This document shows positions 9,722 through 18,301 of a stretch of DNA of 64,000 nucleotides, in pieces. Made by a program: the position numbers and the translations under genes. Every line of letters begins with the position of its first letter. Position 1 is the first letter of the stretch. This DNA is from Sulfobacillus thermosulfidooxidans DSM 9293 (GTDB lineage Bacteria > Bacillota > Sulfobacillia > Sulfobacillales > Sulfobacillaceae). The notes beneath the pieces were generated by a model. It was not told where the DNA came from. It did no database searches and saw nothing but the letters and a program-made list of their open reading frames with translations. Location: contig NZ_FWWY01000001.1 of assembly GCF_900176145.1 (NCBI RefSeq), positions 2,601,444 through 2,665,443 of the forward strand. The letters run 5' to 3'.

Positions 9722-10497
9722 CGGGGAGAGTTTGATTTGAGGCTCCTCACGAACTCTTTTCTTGGTCGAGGATGGAGTTTTAAGAACAGAACCATCGTCC
9801 CTGGCGTGGAAACCGCCCTAAACGCGAGAAAATAATGGGCGGGCGAGGTCAATGCGGGATCAATATCCGCGGACAATGACTTTGAAAGAATCCATCATCC
9901 AAAACTTATAGGTGGTTTTGTGTTTCGGTATTAGTCAGCGCATAGTAATGCTGGTACGCTAACTATGCGACGACAAGACAGAACAGGATGCAAGATGAGG
10001 GCCAGCATCACATCTCAGGGAAGAAACAAAGATGCGTCATTTCTAAGGGCCATGATGAAATGCCTGTGGGGCCTATGCCATGGTCGTGGCGTGGCCGAGG
10101 TGAAAGAAATCCTTGATATCAGACACTTCTGGAACAGTGGGAAAACCGGACGATGGAGGGACTTCCTTGGGCCAGAAAACGGATATATCTGCGACAATCC
10201 CTGATGATTTGTCTTCCGCCCACGCTCGCAGTCCGCCTCTTTTTCCATCAGGAGAGAATTAAGCTAGGACACTATCTGTAGACCGAGGACTTTATGCCCG
10301 AGTTGCAGAATGCCGTCAATTGGGATGGGGAATGGAACCCGTGAGGCATGGACAGCCTTTGTTATGTTGAAGTTGACCGAGGTTCCATCTCATTACCGGA
10401 CGATGGTACCTAAACACTTTTGGATCACAAAACGAAATGCCCCACAAATGCATCAAGGCAGAGATAACAGAGAGGTAACACAACGGAGGTAACAACA
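9722..10497. other. Long non-coding gap
   Basis: A stretch of 776 bp with no supportable gene. A 79-codon open frame near 9965-10204 has no ribosome binding site and no recognisable composition. A CCGCCC/GGGCGG inverted repeat around 9810-9842 could be a weak transcription terminator for the LysR gene, but it lacks a T-tract. The remainder probably holds the promoter of the histidine phosphatase gene. Confidence 0.4.
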
Positions 10498-11139
10498 TTG
10501 TCGATGACAACCTTTTACTTTATTCGTCATGGCGAAACCGAGTGGAATAGTAATCAAAACCGTTATTGTGGACGCTCAGATATTGCGTTAGCCGAAACGG
10601 GGGTATTTCAGTCTCGAATATTAGCCAAAATGTTAGGGACCATCCCTTTTGATAAAGCTTTTTCCTCACCCTTACTACGGGCACGAAAGACGGCATTACC
10701 GATTACGGAACGATTAGGACTTCCTTTACATCTTGATGATCGGTTGAAAGAAATCGACTTTGGGGACTGGGAAGGATTAACGCAACAAGAGATCGAGTCG
10801 AATTATCCGCAGCAATGGCAATCATGGATTGAGGATCCCACTTTCAACAAAGCAGGAGGCAATGGGGAATCCGGCATTGACGCGGCTCAACGCATGAGAA
10901 GTTTTGTTGACGATATGGTAACCAGTCCTTTCGAGACCATTTTGGTGATATCGCATAATACCGTGATGCGTCTATTTATTGCAGCGTCTTTGGGGCTCTC
11001 TTTAGTGAGTTACCGCAATTTCGAAATCGAAAATGGAGACATATGGGTGTTAAACATTGATGACTCGGGCTTGATCAAATGGAAATCCGGTCTGCATATG
11101 ACCCATCTCATGATGCAAGGGATCGAACCTTTGATGTGA
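10498..11139 (+). CDS. Histidine phosphatase family protein (PGAM/alpha-ribazole phosphatase-like)
   Basis: A 213-residue protein with the RHGETEWN motif (His11 is the phosphorylated histidine), a second-half SPLLRARKTA motif carrying a phosphate-binding arginine, and SHNTVMRLF near residue 153 supplying the second catalytic histidine. Family members include broad-specificity phosphatases, cofactor-dependent phosphoglycerate mutases and alpha-ribazole phosphatases. The start is TTG with GGAGG eight bases upstream; an in-frame ATG two codons later is too far from it. No cobalamin genes are nearby, so a cobalamin role is not supported. Confidence 0.87.
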   Translation: MSMTTFYFIRHGETEWNSNQNRYCGRSDIALAETGVFQSRILAKMLGTIPFDKAFSSPLLRARKTALPITERLGLPLHLDDRLKEIDFGDWEGLTQQEIESNYPQQWQSWIEDPTFNKAGGNGESGIDAAQRMRSFVDDMVTSPFETILVISHNTVMRLFIAASLGLSLVSYRNFEIENGDIWVLNIDDSGLIKWKSGLHMTHLMMQGIEPLM

Positions 11140-11140
11140 A

Positions 11141-11307
11141 TCGTCTCCACTGTGGGTCTGATAGCCACAGGCACGATAGCGATAGGTCCGGCCCGCCACC
11201 TTATTGAGATGACCACAAAAGGATTCATCTGTCCTCTTTAAATAGGAGCAGGCAATCGTTTGTCTTATGAACGATTCAAAAGGGCGACTTTTCGCGTTTG
11301 TTAACAT
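11141..11307 (-). pseudogene. Decayed TnpB-type transposon protein fragment (zinc-finger region)
   Basis: On the minus strand an open stretch reads SRPFESFIRQTIACSY, then KRTDES.CGHLNKVAGRTY and YRACGYQTHSGDD. This resembles the four-cysteine zinc finger near the C-terminus of IS605-family TnpB proteins, with some cysteines lost. There is no start, no RuvC catalytic segment and no terminal hairpin, so only a relic remains. It abuts the 3' end of the histidine phosphatase gene. The remaining 300 bp to the next gene show nothing else. Confidence 0.4.
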
Positions 11308-11611
11308 CTCGCGATGAAGGCCATCACTATGTCTACTTGGAGTCGTTGGCGTAATGAGCGGATGTTTGTTTGTGTTATTAAGTCAACCATCAATTGTGAC
11401 ATCAAGCCATATTTATTAATAACAGATTAACAACATGCGCCGAACGGCGACTACTGTTTTTGGAATTGTGTCGCCCATAGCGTGATGATTTATCGACTCG
11501 ACCTGGTCGTGTATTTTTTTGCTCACAGGTATGAAACAGTCCATATATGCTATGCGCCAACATGTGTGTAAACCATGCAATCCAAATAAAGTCCGAAAAT
11601 ATTGATTGCCG

Positions 11612-12517
11612 TCAACGCGGTTTTCTGGGGTCTGTTCCCGGAATATTGGCCGGGACCCAATGGCCATCATCTTGTCGGACATAGCCATCATCATAATGTT
11701 GCTTCAGATCCCAAGCCGAGCCCAGGGATGAGATGACTTGGGCACCACGCCAACCTTCGCCTCGCCACAGCAGTTCCCGTTGGTCGGGATAGTAGATGAT
11801 ATCTTTGCTCCTCAGTTCACGGTCCGGCCAAATTTCCATATCGAGTACCATGATGCTTTCTCCAAGAGAGGCAACCAAGTGGCTAGTTAAATCCGGACCC
11901 GTTGGCTTCCCAATGAGAGTTCCCGGACCGACCTCCAACTCATGAGATCCCATTCTCAACACAGCGCGTCCAGACAACACCAAGTAATACTCATCCACCG
12001 CGGAATGGCTGTGCAGTCGAGCGGTGGCACTGCCTGGGGGAACGACCTCGACTCGCATGAATGCTCGGCCCACGCCTAATAGCGGCATGAAATAGTGCGC
12101 CGTCTCATTTTGCCCATACGTTGTTGTCAATTGTGCCTCCGCCTCACTTCGAGTATCTTCTCCGAACACATTGACTATCGGCGCACGCCAGCAATTGTGC
12201 TCGCTTGGTCCTTGACGGTGGTCAATGATGATGTCTGACCAAAAGGACGCTAATCGAATGACAAAATCTTCAGCAGCCGGTGTTAGTGGTGGTACAACGC
12301 AGAATACCGTCTCAGGACTATCTGGGCGAATACGGCCCGTCATATGGCCCATGGCTTCCCAAAACCAGCGCGCTAAGGGCACGCTTTGTTTCCCGTCTCC
12401 CGCTGGAATATCGCCGAGTGCATCCGGTAGAAAAAGTTGCCATGCCAGATCCCACCGAATGACTGTGTTTGGGGGTTCGGGAACGTCCATTACCAAGACG
12501 ATTTTTGTCTGTGTCAT
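11612..12517 (-). CDS. Cupin-domain protein with an unassigned N-terminal domain
   Basis: A 301-residue protein. The central portion (about 150-235) is a cupin beta-barrel: RLHSHSAVDEYYLVLSG gives the HxHx4E metal-ligand motif, followed by a second cupin motif ending in TSHLVAS. The first 130 residues do not match a family I recognise, and the last 60 are Trp/Gly/Asp-rich. Cupins may be dioxygenases, isomerases or ligand sensors. The gene is probably expressed alone; AGGAGT lies upstream of the ATG. The neighbouring minus-strand gene upstream (a CGNR regulator) is 270 bp away and could be co-transcribed, but no function links them. Confidence 0.7.
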   Translation of the reverse strand: MTQTKIVLVMDVPEPPNTVIRWDLAWQLFLPDALGDIPAGDGKQSVPLARWFWEAMGHMTGRIRPDSPETVFCVVPPLTPAAEDFVIRLASFWSDIIIDHRQGPSEHNCWRAPIVNVFGEDTRSEAEAQLTTTYGQNETAHYFMPLLGVGRAFMRVEVVPPGSATARLHSHSAVDEYYLVLSGRAVLRMGSHELEVGPGTLIGKPTGPDLTSHLVASLGESIMVLDMEIWPDRELRSKDIIYYPDQRELLWRGEGWRGAQVISSLGSAWDLKQHYDDGYVRQDDGHWVPANIPGTDPRKPR

Positions 12518-12787
12518 CGTCTCTACTCCTTCTTGTTATGATGAACACGACTTGGGCCTGATTAGATGTCGCTTCTGGGGTCTCGATTATGAGGTCTTAT
12601 TATCTAGTATTATTCAAAAATTTCTGGTTGTACAGAGGGCCTGGGCCATCTAAGCATTGATTTATGTCTTCGTATGATCCCTTACCTCGTGGTAAATCAA
12701 CGATGGGTGTTGTTCCAAGTCTACTCTCTTAAGGGGATGATTGGTGCTGAGCATACCATTTGCGGAGGATATACCATAGCACAATGG

Positions 12788-13390
12788 TTACCGTTTAGGG
12801 ACTGCGCCAGAACGGGTTTTGCTACCTTTGTTTTTAGCTCGATATCGGGCAACTTTTTGACGATTTCCGCAGGTTGCCATATTACACCAGCGACGGTGTC
12901 CGCCCCGGGATGTATCGACAAAGTACCGGATACATTGCTCGTCTTCACATTGGCGGATGCGTTCAGAGGGAACGCGTTGCAACGTTTCCGCCAGACTATG
13001 GCTAATACGCCAAAGTATATGCTGAGACGGGTCCACACCGTGGATCACTTCGTGAAATTGACCTTCGTTCCATATGACATGAGCCTTTAGGTTAAGATCT
13101 TCCAGCCACTGATTCCACCGCTTTAGGGCATCGCGTAAGGGTGTGTGATGGGTCAGCGCAGTGGCAATCAGGAGACAGATCTCACGAAGATCTCTTAAAG
13201 GCTGTAGCATTTGGCCAATAAATATTGGGTTGTCCACAGGATGAGAAGAGACAATATCTGGGAAATATTGCTTAATCCAATCTAATAAACCTTCAGGCGT
13301 CTTGAGGTCATCGACCTCGTGACCGTCATGAAGATATCGTGTGTTCACTAAAGCGGTCCATAAGGTCAAGGATTCGTCGGTATCCATCAT
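12788..13390 (-). CDS. CGNR zinc-finger / ABATE-domain regulator
   Basis: A protein of about 200 residues. The C-terminal 45 residues carry the CGNR zinc finger (CEDEQCIRYFVD, then RRWCNMATCGNRQKVARYR), a presumed DNA-binding module. The N-terminal part corresponds to the stress-associated ABATE ligand domain. I choose ATG 13390 because GGAGG sits seven bases upstream; ATG 13396 and a much earlier ATG 13450 are also in frame. Two identical 14-bp sequences lie just upstream of this start and may be its own operator. Family members are thought to be transcriptional regulators, often of adjacent transporters; an APC permease lies 366 bp away on the other strand. Confidence 0.8.
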   Translation of the reverse strand: MMDTDESLTLWTALVNTRYLHDGHEVDDLKTPEGLLDWIKQYFPDIVSSHPVDNPIFIGQMLQPLRDLREICLLIATALTHHTPLRDALKRWNQWLEDLNLKAHVIWNEGQFHEVIHGVDPSQHILWRISHSLAETLQRVPSERIRQCEDEQCIRYFVDTSRGGHRRWCNMATCGNRQKVARYRAKNKGSKTRSGAVPKR

Positions 13391-13410
13391 CGACATCCCT
13401 CCATTTGGAG

Positions 13411-13424
13411 TGTAACCGGTAAAT
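13411..13424. promoter_or_regulatory. Putative operator, copy 1
   Basis: TGTAACCGGTAAAT, containing a near-palindromic core (TAACCGGTAA). It lies 21 bp upstream of the CGNR start and is repeated exactly at 13458-13471, so it probably binds a regulator, perhaps the CGNR protein itself. Confidence 0.45.
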
Positions 13425-13457
13425 TTTCTATTTACAAGTGTTTCTTTCATTTGGTAA

Positions 13458-13471
13458 TGTAACCGGTAAAT
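13458..13471. promoter_or_regulatory. Putative operator, copy 2
   Basis: An exact second copy of TGTAACCGGTAAAT in the same orientation, 47 bp (start to start) from copy 1. That spacing is about four and a half helical turns. Confidence 0.45.
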
Positions 13472-13755
13472 AGTTATTAAAACGGTGTCTTGTTTTTCTC
13501 ATGAAGGAGAGTCAGAAAATTGATTGTGTTACAGATTTTCGGGTAAAACCATGGCGAATGTGAGGTGGCGATGTATCACACTGGGGAAGGACCAATTCAC
13601 TGAGGACTAACGAAAAGATATAGGCCGCAATTGAGAGGATAACGGGGGTTAAGGCACTGCGATTAAGGAACGAACTATCCATGCAATGGGCTAAGAACTG
13701 CTTGTTACTCATGGCAGGAGCCTAAGAACGCGGCTCTTAACGGGAGGGAGATATC
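13472..13755. other. Non-coding gap between CGNR and APC genes
   Basis: About 280 bp. A 66-codon minus-strand frame near 13512-13712 encodes a hydrophobic segment but has no ribosome binding site, so I do not call it a gene; it could be a remnant of a membrane protein. The APC gene has GGAGG before its start at the right end of this gap. Confidence 0.35.
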
Positions 13756-15012
13756 GTGTTAAAAAGAACACTGACGATCTGGGATGCGGTAGCGTTGACG
13801 ATTGGATCGGTTTTGGGTTCAGGCCTGCTCTTGTTGCCCGGTCTGACTTATCACGACGTTGGGTCGGGCGGTGCGCTTTTGGCGTGGTTGTTCATGGGGA
13901 TGATGGCGATTCCGTTCATTCTCATCTTTTCGAATCTAACTCAACGGCATCCCGATGCCAGCGGCATCGCGGGGTACATTGCTCAGGCATTCGGTTCCCG
14001 TTGGTCCAAGGGGGCGACGTACGTTTTGGCGGGTACATTTCCCGTAGGAATTCCGGCGTTGTCCTTAATTGGTGCCAATTACGTGGCGTATGCGCTAGGA
14101 CTTAACTCTTGGCAGACGATGGCGGTGGGATATGGGGTTGTGCTGTTGGCAGTCGGAACTAACTGGATGGGCGTCAAGGCGGGGACCAGGCTTCAAAATA
14201 TTACCGTCGCGTTGCTGAGTGCGTTGCTCACCGTCACGGTCTTTTTGGTATTGCCGCATTCCCGTCTGGCCCGTATCAGTTGGCATCTAGCATGGCATCC
14301 CTTGTGGCAAGCGATGGCTTTGGTGTTTTGGGCGTATTTGGGATGGGAAAACATGTCGTTTACGGCAGAAGAATTCCGCAATCCCCAGCGTGACTTCCGT
14401 TTCAGTTTATTCATCGGATTTGCCGTGATTTTATTGCTGTACTTGGGTATTACCTTTTCTGTGGTGACGATTTTACCCCAAACAGCTGCCGTTACCACAA
14501 AAGCCCCTATAGCAGGTATGTTTCATCAGATATTGGGAGGGATTGGTGGCGACCTGGTGGCTCTTTTAGCATTCCTGATTACGGTGATTAATGCCAACGC
14601 CTGGGTTTGGGGTGGATCACGCCTGTATTATAGTGGAGGGCGTGATCAGGTATTACCGCCCTTTTTAGGCCGTATCGACAATGCATCAGGCGCTCCGCGC
14701 CATGCCTTAGCCACCTTGTGGATTTTGTATACCCTTAATTACGTGGGGATGGCGCTATGGCATTATTCCATTACCACCTTAATTCTAAACTTTAGTCAGA
14801 ATTTCTTGGTCCTTTATTTATTAAGCATTTTCGCTTATTTCAAGCTTAATCGCTCGTGGCGATCCCGTTTATTGGCTGTGATGACCTTGATCGTGACCGG
14901 GATATTTATGGCCGTGTTTACATGGATGTTGCTCTATCCTGTTCTGTTGTTTGCTATCGCGTGGTTGCTTCCGCTACGACAGCACCAACACGCAGCAGAA
15001 TCGGTGCCATAA
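13756..15012 (+). CDS. APC-superfamily amino acid transporter (YjeH-like)
   Basis: A 418-residue membrane protein with about 12 predicted helices. The N-terminus (IWDAVALTIGSVLGSGLLLLPGL) carries the APC-family GSxxGSG-type motif of helix 1 that binds the amino-acid backbone. Overall it resembles the YjeH-type exporters of methionine and branched-chain amino acids; export rather than uptake is an inference from that similarity. The start is GTG with GGGAGGG upstream. A CGNR regulator is transcribed divergently and may control it. The C-terminus is short and polar. Confidence 0.85.
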   Translation: MLKRTLTIWDAVALTIGSVLGSGLLLLPGLTYHDVGSGGALLAWLFMGMMAIPFILIFSNLTQRHPDASGIAGYIAQAFGSRWSKGATYVLAGTFPVGIPALSLIGANYVAYALGLNSWQTMAVGYGVVLLAVGTNWMGVKAGTRLQNITVALLSALLTVTVFLVLPHSRLARISWHLAWHPLWQAMALVFWAYLGWENMSFTAEEFRNPQRDFRFSLFIGFAVILLLYLGITFSVVTILPQTAAVTTKAPIAGMFHQILGGIGGDLVALLAFLITVINANAWVWGGSRLYYSGGRDQVLPPFLGRIDNASGAPRHALATLWILYTLNYVGMALWHYSITTLILNFSQNFLVLYLLSIFAYFKLNRSWRSRLLAVMTLIVTGIFMAVFTWMLLYPVLLFAIAWLLPLRQHQHAAESVP

Positions 15013-15289
15013 GATCATGGGATGAAGATCATCGTCCAGCGAGGGGATCGACGTATTTTATGTGGGATCCAATCCACTACGGGCAATGTTATGTTCGCAC
15101 ACGGATTTCGGTTTTCCCCTTTCCTTGGAGAAATTAAAATAGGGCAGCATGGTCCATGGGTATGGCAGTTCAGCTTAAGTAAGGTTTATTCTTTAAAGAC
15201 CCTTAAGAGAACAAGACCCATTATGATCTTTCATGGCAGAATTATCGTTAGACAAAGAGAACCACGATACATGGCCGGACTTCTCCCTC

Positions 15290-16084
15290 TTAGTCAGAGT
15301 CCAGATCCTGAATAGGGGGCATGGAATTAGTGTGGCGAATCGCAAGGAGGTAGCGTTGCTGCATCCAATCCACTGCTTCGGCGGTTACGCGGACGAAAGG
15401 ATCACGATCTTGAGTGACCTGGGCTCGTTCTAAGGTCGCAAGATATTCTGCGCGAGACGTGGCTGGATAGGATGCTGGAGGATACCCCTCTCGGAGCAAT
15501 AGGCCGTTGACGAGAAGCCTCGACACGCGGCCATTCCCATCGATAAACGGATGAATGGCCGCCAGCTGAATATGTGCATGGGCAGCAAAGACAATCGGAT
15601 GCATCCCTGGGGGCCGATGTGCAAATTTTTGCACAAAATCTTCCATGGCCTTGGGGACACGCAGCGGGTTAGGGGGAACGTGTTGAGAGCCGCGAATAAA
15701 AACAGGAACGGTGCGGTAATGTCCTGCCTCTTCGGGTAGGATGCCAGCCATCGTCAGTCGGTGCAGATGGATCAAAAGCTCTTCTGTAAGTGGCTCCGCG
15801 GATCGGACCCATGCGTTTAAGGCTTCCCATGCCTTTGCCACATTGGTCACTTCTAAATGTTCGCGGAGAGTTTTTCCGCCGATGGTTATCCCGTGTTCTA
15901 ATACCACTTGGGTTTCGTGCAATGTCAAGGTATTACCTTCGAGGGCTGTGGTGTCGTGTGCAAAACGAATGAGAAAATCGTCTAACAAACTGCGCAGAGT
16001 AGCTTCTGGCAGAGGACGCGCCTGAGCAATTTGGTCTTGCTGCTGCGTCACACGTTGGAGTAATTGTTCCAGTGATTCGGGCAT
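15290..16084 (-). CDS. Fic-domain protein, class II (N-terminal inhibitory helix)
   Basis: A 264-residue protein with an intact Fic active site HPFIDGNGRVSR (residues 178-189) and, upstream, TTALEG at 45-50. The latter matches the (S/T)xxxE(G/N) autoinhibitory helix, which places it in class II, where the inhibitor is on the same chain N-terminal to Fic. Such enzymes AMPylate proteins from ATP, and the Glu49 finger must be relieved for activity. I use ATG 16084 because AGGAG precedes it by seven bases; ATG 16102 is also in frame. No separate antitoxin gene is adjacent. The target is unknown. Confidence 0.88.
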   Translation of the reverse strand: MPESLEQLLQRVTQQQDQIAQARPLPEATLRSLLDDFLIRFAHDTTALEGNTLTLHETQVVLEHGITIGGKTLREHLEVTNVAKAWEALNAWVRSAEPLTEELLIHLHRLTMAGILPEEAGHYRTVPVFIRGSQHVPPNPLRVPKAMEDFVQKFAHRPPGMHPIVFAAHAHIQLAAIHPFIDGNGRVSRLLVNGLLLREGYPPASYPATSRAEYLATLERAQVTQDRDPFVRVTAEAVDWMQQRYLLAIRHTNSMPPIQDLDSD

Positions 16085-16264
16085 GGCGATTCTCCTAGGC
16101 ATGATGTGATGTTGGAGGTCATCATTTGTTCATCAAGACGCTCTTTTCTAGCAGTATACCGTATTTAGAGGGTGGTCAGATCTGTTATCTTCCATATGAT
16201 GGAATATAGTTAGCTGGTAAGATGCACGAGGCGCACGAGATGTCTTGTCCAACGCAGGCTTGTT

Positions 16265-16283
16265 GGCAAACAACTTGTTTGCC
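16265..16283. repeat. Perfect inverted repeat (7-bp stem)
   Basis: GGCAAAC and GTTTGCC around a 5-base loop. It lies in the 430-bp gap between the Fic gene and the next gene and is followed 28 bp later by another inverted repeat. There is no T-tract, so it may be an operator or a weak terminator. Confidence 0.5.
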
Positions 16284-16310
16284 TGCAGCATGATGGAACT
16301 CCTCGTCCTT

Positions 16311-16331
16311 TCATGCCGAAGTTCGGCATGA
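16311..16331. repeat. Perfect inverted repeat (10-bp arms)
   Basis: TCATGCCGAA and TTCGGCATGA around a single G. Together with the repeat at 16265-16283 it is the only structure I see in the gap from 16085 to 16514. It could be an operator or a cruciform; no protein is identified as its binder. Confidence 0.55.
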
Positions 16332-16514
16332 GAGTTTGTTGAGTCGTATGCAAGACATGTTTCTCATTATTTTACGGGTAAGAAACGGACATGGCTACAA
16401 ATCATGGTCGAGTAGAATTTGAAATGACGCTTTTTCTGGAACTCACATCGTTTGGCGAACACTTTGCGGTGACATCCATATTATGGAATTGAAAACCAGC
16501 AAATTGGAAGGAGA

Positions 16515-16850
16515 ATGACGATGCGGGTTCCAAAACGATTGGACCAGGCATGTGGTCCTTGCCGGTATGGGCAAAAACCCACGCCGATACCTTCTCTTCC
16601 CCTGCCGACACCGATTCCCGAAATCGATGCGAAGGGTGACCATAATGTGCCGCCCGCTCCTTATACCGAGCCCTCGGAAATTTTCAACTTTCGAGGACGG
16701 GTGGCCACCGCGATTTTAGCGGGATGGGGCCGCGATAACGCAGGGCATATGGTACGCTTTGGGGGGCCAGGCACCGATGTCCGCTTTATGCAGGGTGAGT
16801 ATGTGACGGAGGATGGAGAAAAGCACTACGGGACTTTTATTCATCTTTGA
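16515..16850 (+). CDS. Small protein of unknown function
   Basis: A 111-residue protein that I do not recognise. Residues 21-36 are a proline-rich linker (PTPIPSLPLPTPIPE). The second half is a compact Gly/aromatic-rich segment ending KHYGTFIHL. There is no signal peptide or membrane helix. CGPC at residues 13-16 is a possible redox or metal pair. AAGGAG lies just upstream; ATG 16515 or ATG 16521 could be the start. The following gene begins 21 bp after the stop, so they probably form an operon of two unknown proteins. Confidence 0.55.
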   Translation: MTMRVPKRLDQACGPCRYGQKPTPIPSLPLPTPIPEIDAKGDHNVPPAPYTEPSEIFNFRGRVATAILAGWGRDNAGHMVRFGGPGTDVRFMQGEYVTEDGEKHYGTFIHL

Positions 16851-16871
16851 CTCGACCTCTATCCAAGCTCA

Positions 16872-17291
16872 GTGAGCTTTCCGAGCGTCAATGACCAATT
16901 GCACAGTTTTCATCAGCCCATTGCGTCTAACGGACTGTTTTGGACGACGCCCATCCCAGAGAACGCTTTGCGGATTAGCAAAGACGGGCAGGTAGCGGAG
17001 GTCGTGGTCTGTGATTATCCCGTGATTGACCAACCCAAATTTCCCGCACCTGGCCCCACGTATGAGGCCCGAGTGAGTGTACGCATTCGCTGGAAAGGTC
17101 TTGGACCGGAAATTGGCTGGTCTAATCCGCCGGAACAATATGAAATCGCTTTTCACCGGGCTACGGCATCCATTGTGTTTGAGGCGTCTGTGCCAGAATT
17201 AGGATTTTCGTTCATGAGCCGCGATTACGATAACTCGGAATCATTATTCGCTATGATCGGTAAAGAACGTAATGGCTGTTTCTTTGAATGA
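16872..17291 (+). CDS. Protein of unknown function
   Basis: A 139-residue protein with no recognisable family. The middle (ARVSVRIRWKGLGPEIGWSNPPEQYEIAF) is beta-strand-rich and aromatic, suggesting a small beta-sandwich or barrel. There is no signal peptide. The start is probably GTG at 16872, but no clear ribosome binding site precedes it; coupling to the upstream small gene, 21 bp away, is likely. A stem-loop at 17351-17386 follows the gene. Codon use looks like that of its neighbours. Confidence 0.5.
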   Translation: MSFPSVNDQLHSFHQPIASNGLFWTTPIPENALRISKDGQVAEVVVCDYPVIDQPKFPAPGPTYEARVSVRIRWKGLGPEIGWSNPPEQYEIAFHRATASIVFEASVPELGFSFMSRDYDNSESLFAMIGKERNGCFFE

Positions 17292-17350
17292 CCCCTCATT
17301 CTGTCTTTGTGGAGTTGCATGATAAGGAACGAAAAGACATTCCAATGAAC

Positions 17351-17386
17351 CCCCAGATTCTCTGGCACTTGTTAGGGAATCTGGGG
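17351..17386. terminator. Strong inverted repeat between convergent genes
   Basis: Perfect 10-bp arms CCCCAGATTC/GAATCTGGGG around a 16-base loop, lying between the 3' ends of a plus-strand and a minus-strand gene. The position suggests a bidirectional terminator, but neither side has a T-tract. Confidence 0.5.
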
Positions 17387-17443
17387 ATAATGTCGTAGGC
17401 CATTTTGTGGGAGTTTGAAGGGATATCGCTTATCTAATCCCAT

Positions 17444-18022
17444 CTATTCCGCTGCGGTTAACGTTTCTGGCTCTATGCGCCAATAGATTCCCTGACTTCG
17501 TGCTAAGAGTTGGTAGCCAATCAATTCTCGTCGTAACGTGGCATAATCGGGGTGATGACGTTTGATAATGGCATTCACCTCAGATTCCTTATAACGCTGA
17601 TTCCATTCAAACTGGTTGGCAAGCCATTTTAAAATGACGACACGTTTCTTCCGGCTTGCCGGAATCTCTTTGAGTTCTTCGCCATTTAAGAAATCACGCA
17701 AGACTTTGCGTTCCCACGCATCTTCGGGAATAGGGGCGGCCAATCCCGATAGGTGTTCTGGGGTGAGGAGATGGCTAAATTGCCGCAAATTCTCGGCACG
17801 CAACTGGTAGATGTGCGTATTGCCCTCGGCAGACATCTGAACTAAGTCCACGTCACGTAAACGGCTAAGATGATGGGATACGGTGGGGGGTTTTAAATTA
17901 AGAGCAGCCGCCAATTCTTCGACGCTCGCGTTGCGTGTGGCTAACACGCCCAAAATGCGTAAACGGCTCATGTCCGAGAGGACTTTGAGAAAAGTCAATA
18001 AGGCGTCCTGATCATTGTTCAT
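17444..18022 (-). CDS. ArsR-type HTH regulator fused to a DUF2087 domain
   Basis: A 192-residue protein. Residues about 8-85 are an ArsR winged helix (LKVLSDMSRLRILGVLA, then KPPTVSHHLSRLRDVDLV). The C-terminal ~75 residues (ASRKKRVVILKWLANQF through LLARSQGIYWR) match DUF2087, a small domain commonly attached to HTH regulators. No conserved metal-binding cysteine pair is seen, so this is not a classic arsenic or metal sensor. The start follows AAAGGAG. A perfect 12-bp palindrome lies inside its own promoter spacer (18078-18089), consistent with autorepression. Its other targets are unknown. Confidence 0.82.
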   Translation of the reverse strand: MNNDQDALLTFLKVLSDMSRLRILGVLATRNASVEELAAALNLKPPTVSHHLSRLRDVDLVQMSAEGNTHIYQLRAENLRQFSHLLTPEHLSGLAAPIPEDAWERKVLRDFLNGEELKEIPASRKKRVVILKWLANQFEWNQRYKESEVNAIIKRHHPDYATLRRELIGYQLLARSQGIYWRIEPETLTAAE

Positions 18023-18068
18023 CGGCTTTCTCCTTTGGCAATGCCGTATTCTTTTCCATGCACACCAT

Positions 18069-18098
18069 ATCATAACAATCTAATTAGATCAATGTAAA
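18069..18098 (-). promoter_or_regulatory. Promoter with embedded palindromic operator
   Basis: On the minus strand, TTTACA, an 18-base spacer and TATGAT form a promoter for the ArsR-DUF2087 gene. The spacer contains ATCTAATTAGAT, a perfect 12-bp palindrome at 18078-18089, and a further half-site (ATTAGAT) follows near 18099. A repressor bound here would block RNA polymerase. Confidence 0.6.
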
Positions 18099-18301
18099 AT
18101 TAGATAAATAGCAACATATCGGGAGGAGATATGTTAAGGGATAAGCCAGGACAGGAATTATCGTCTGAAATGGCAAGCATCCCAGGGTTATGACCAAGGG
18201 CTCGTAAGCTCGGCCTCTGCTGGCCGGAAACCTTAAAAAATGAGAGGATAGAGATGTGGCAATCACGTCCCAGATGAGGGAAATGAAAGGCAAGGCGAGT
18301 C

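Noticed and set aside
9780-9850. T-box-like sequence with a terminator-like CCGCCC/GGGCGG stem
   Set aside because: The conserved T-box core is absent, there is no T-tract, and no tRNA-synthetase or amino-acid gene follows.
9965-10204. A 79-codon frame in the long gap after the LysR gene
   Set aside because: No ribosome binding site and no recognisable features; an opposing frame of equal length overlaps it.
12225-12653. A 142-codon plus-strand frame
   Set aside because: It is antisense to the cupin gene, whose HxHx4E motif shows that the minus strand is coding.
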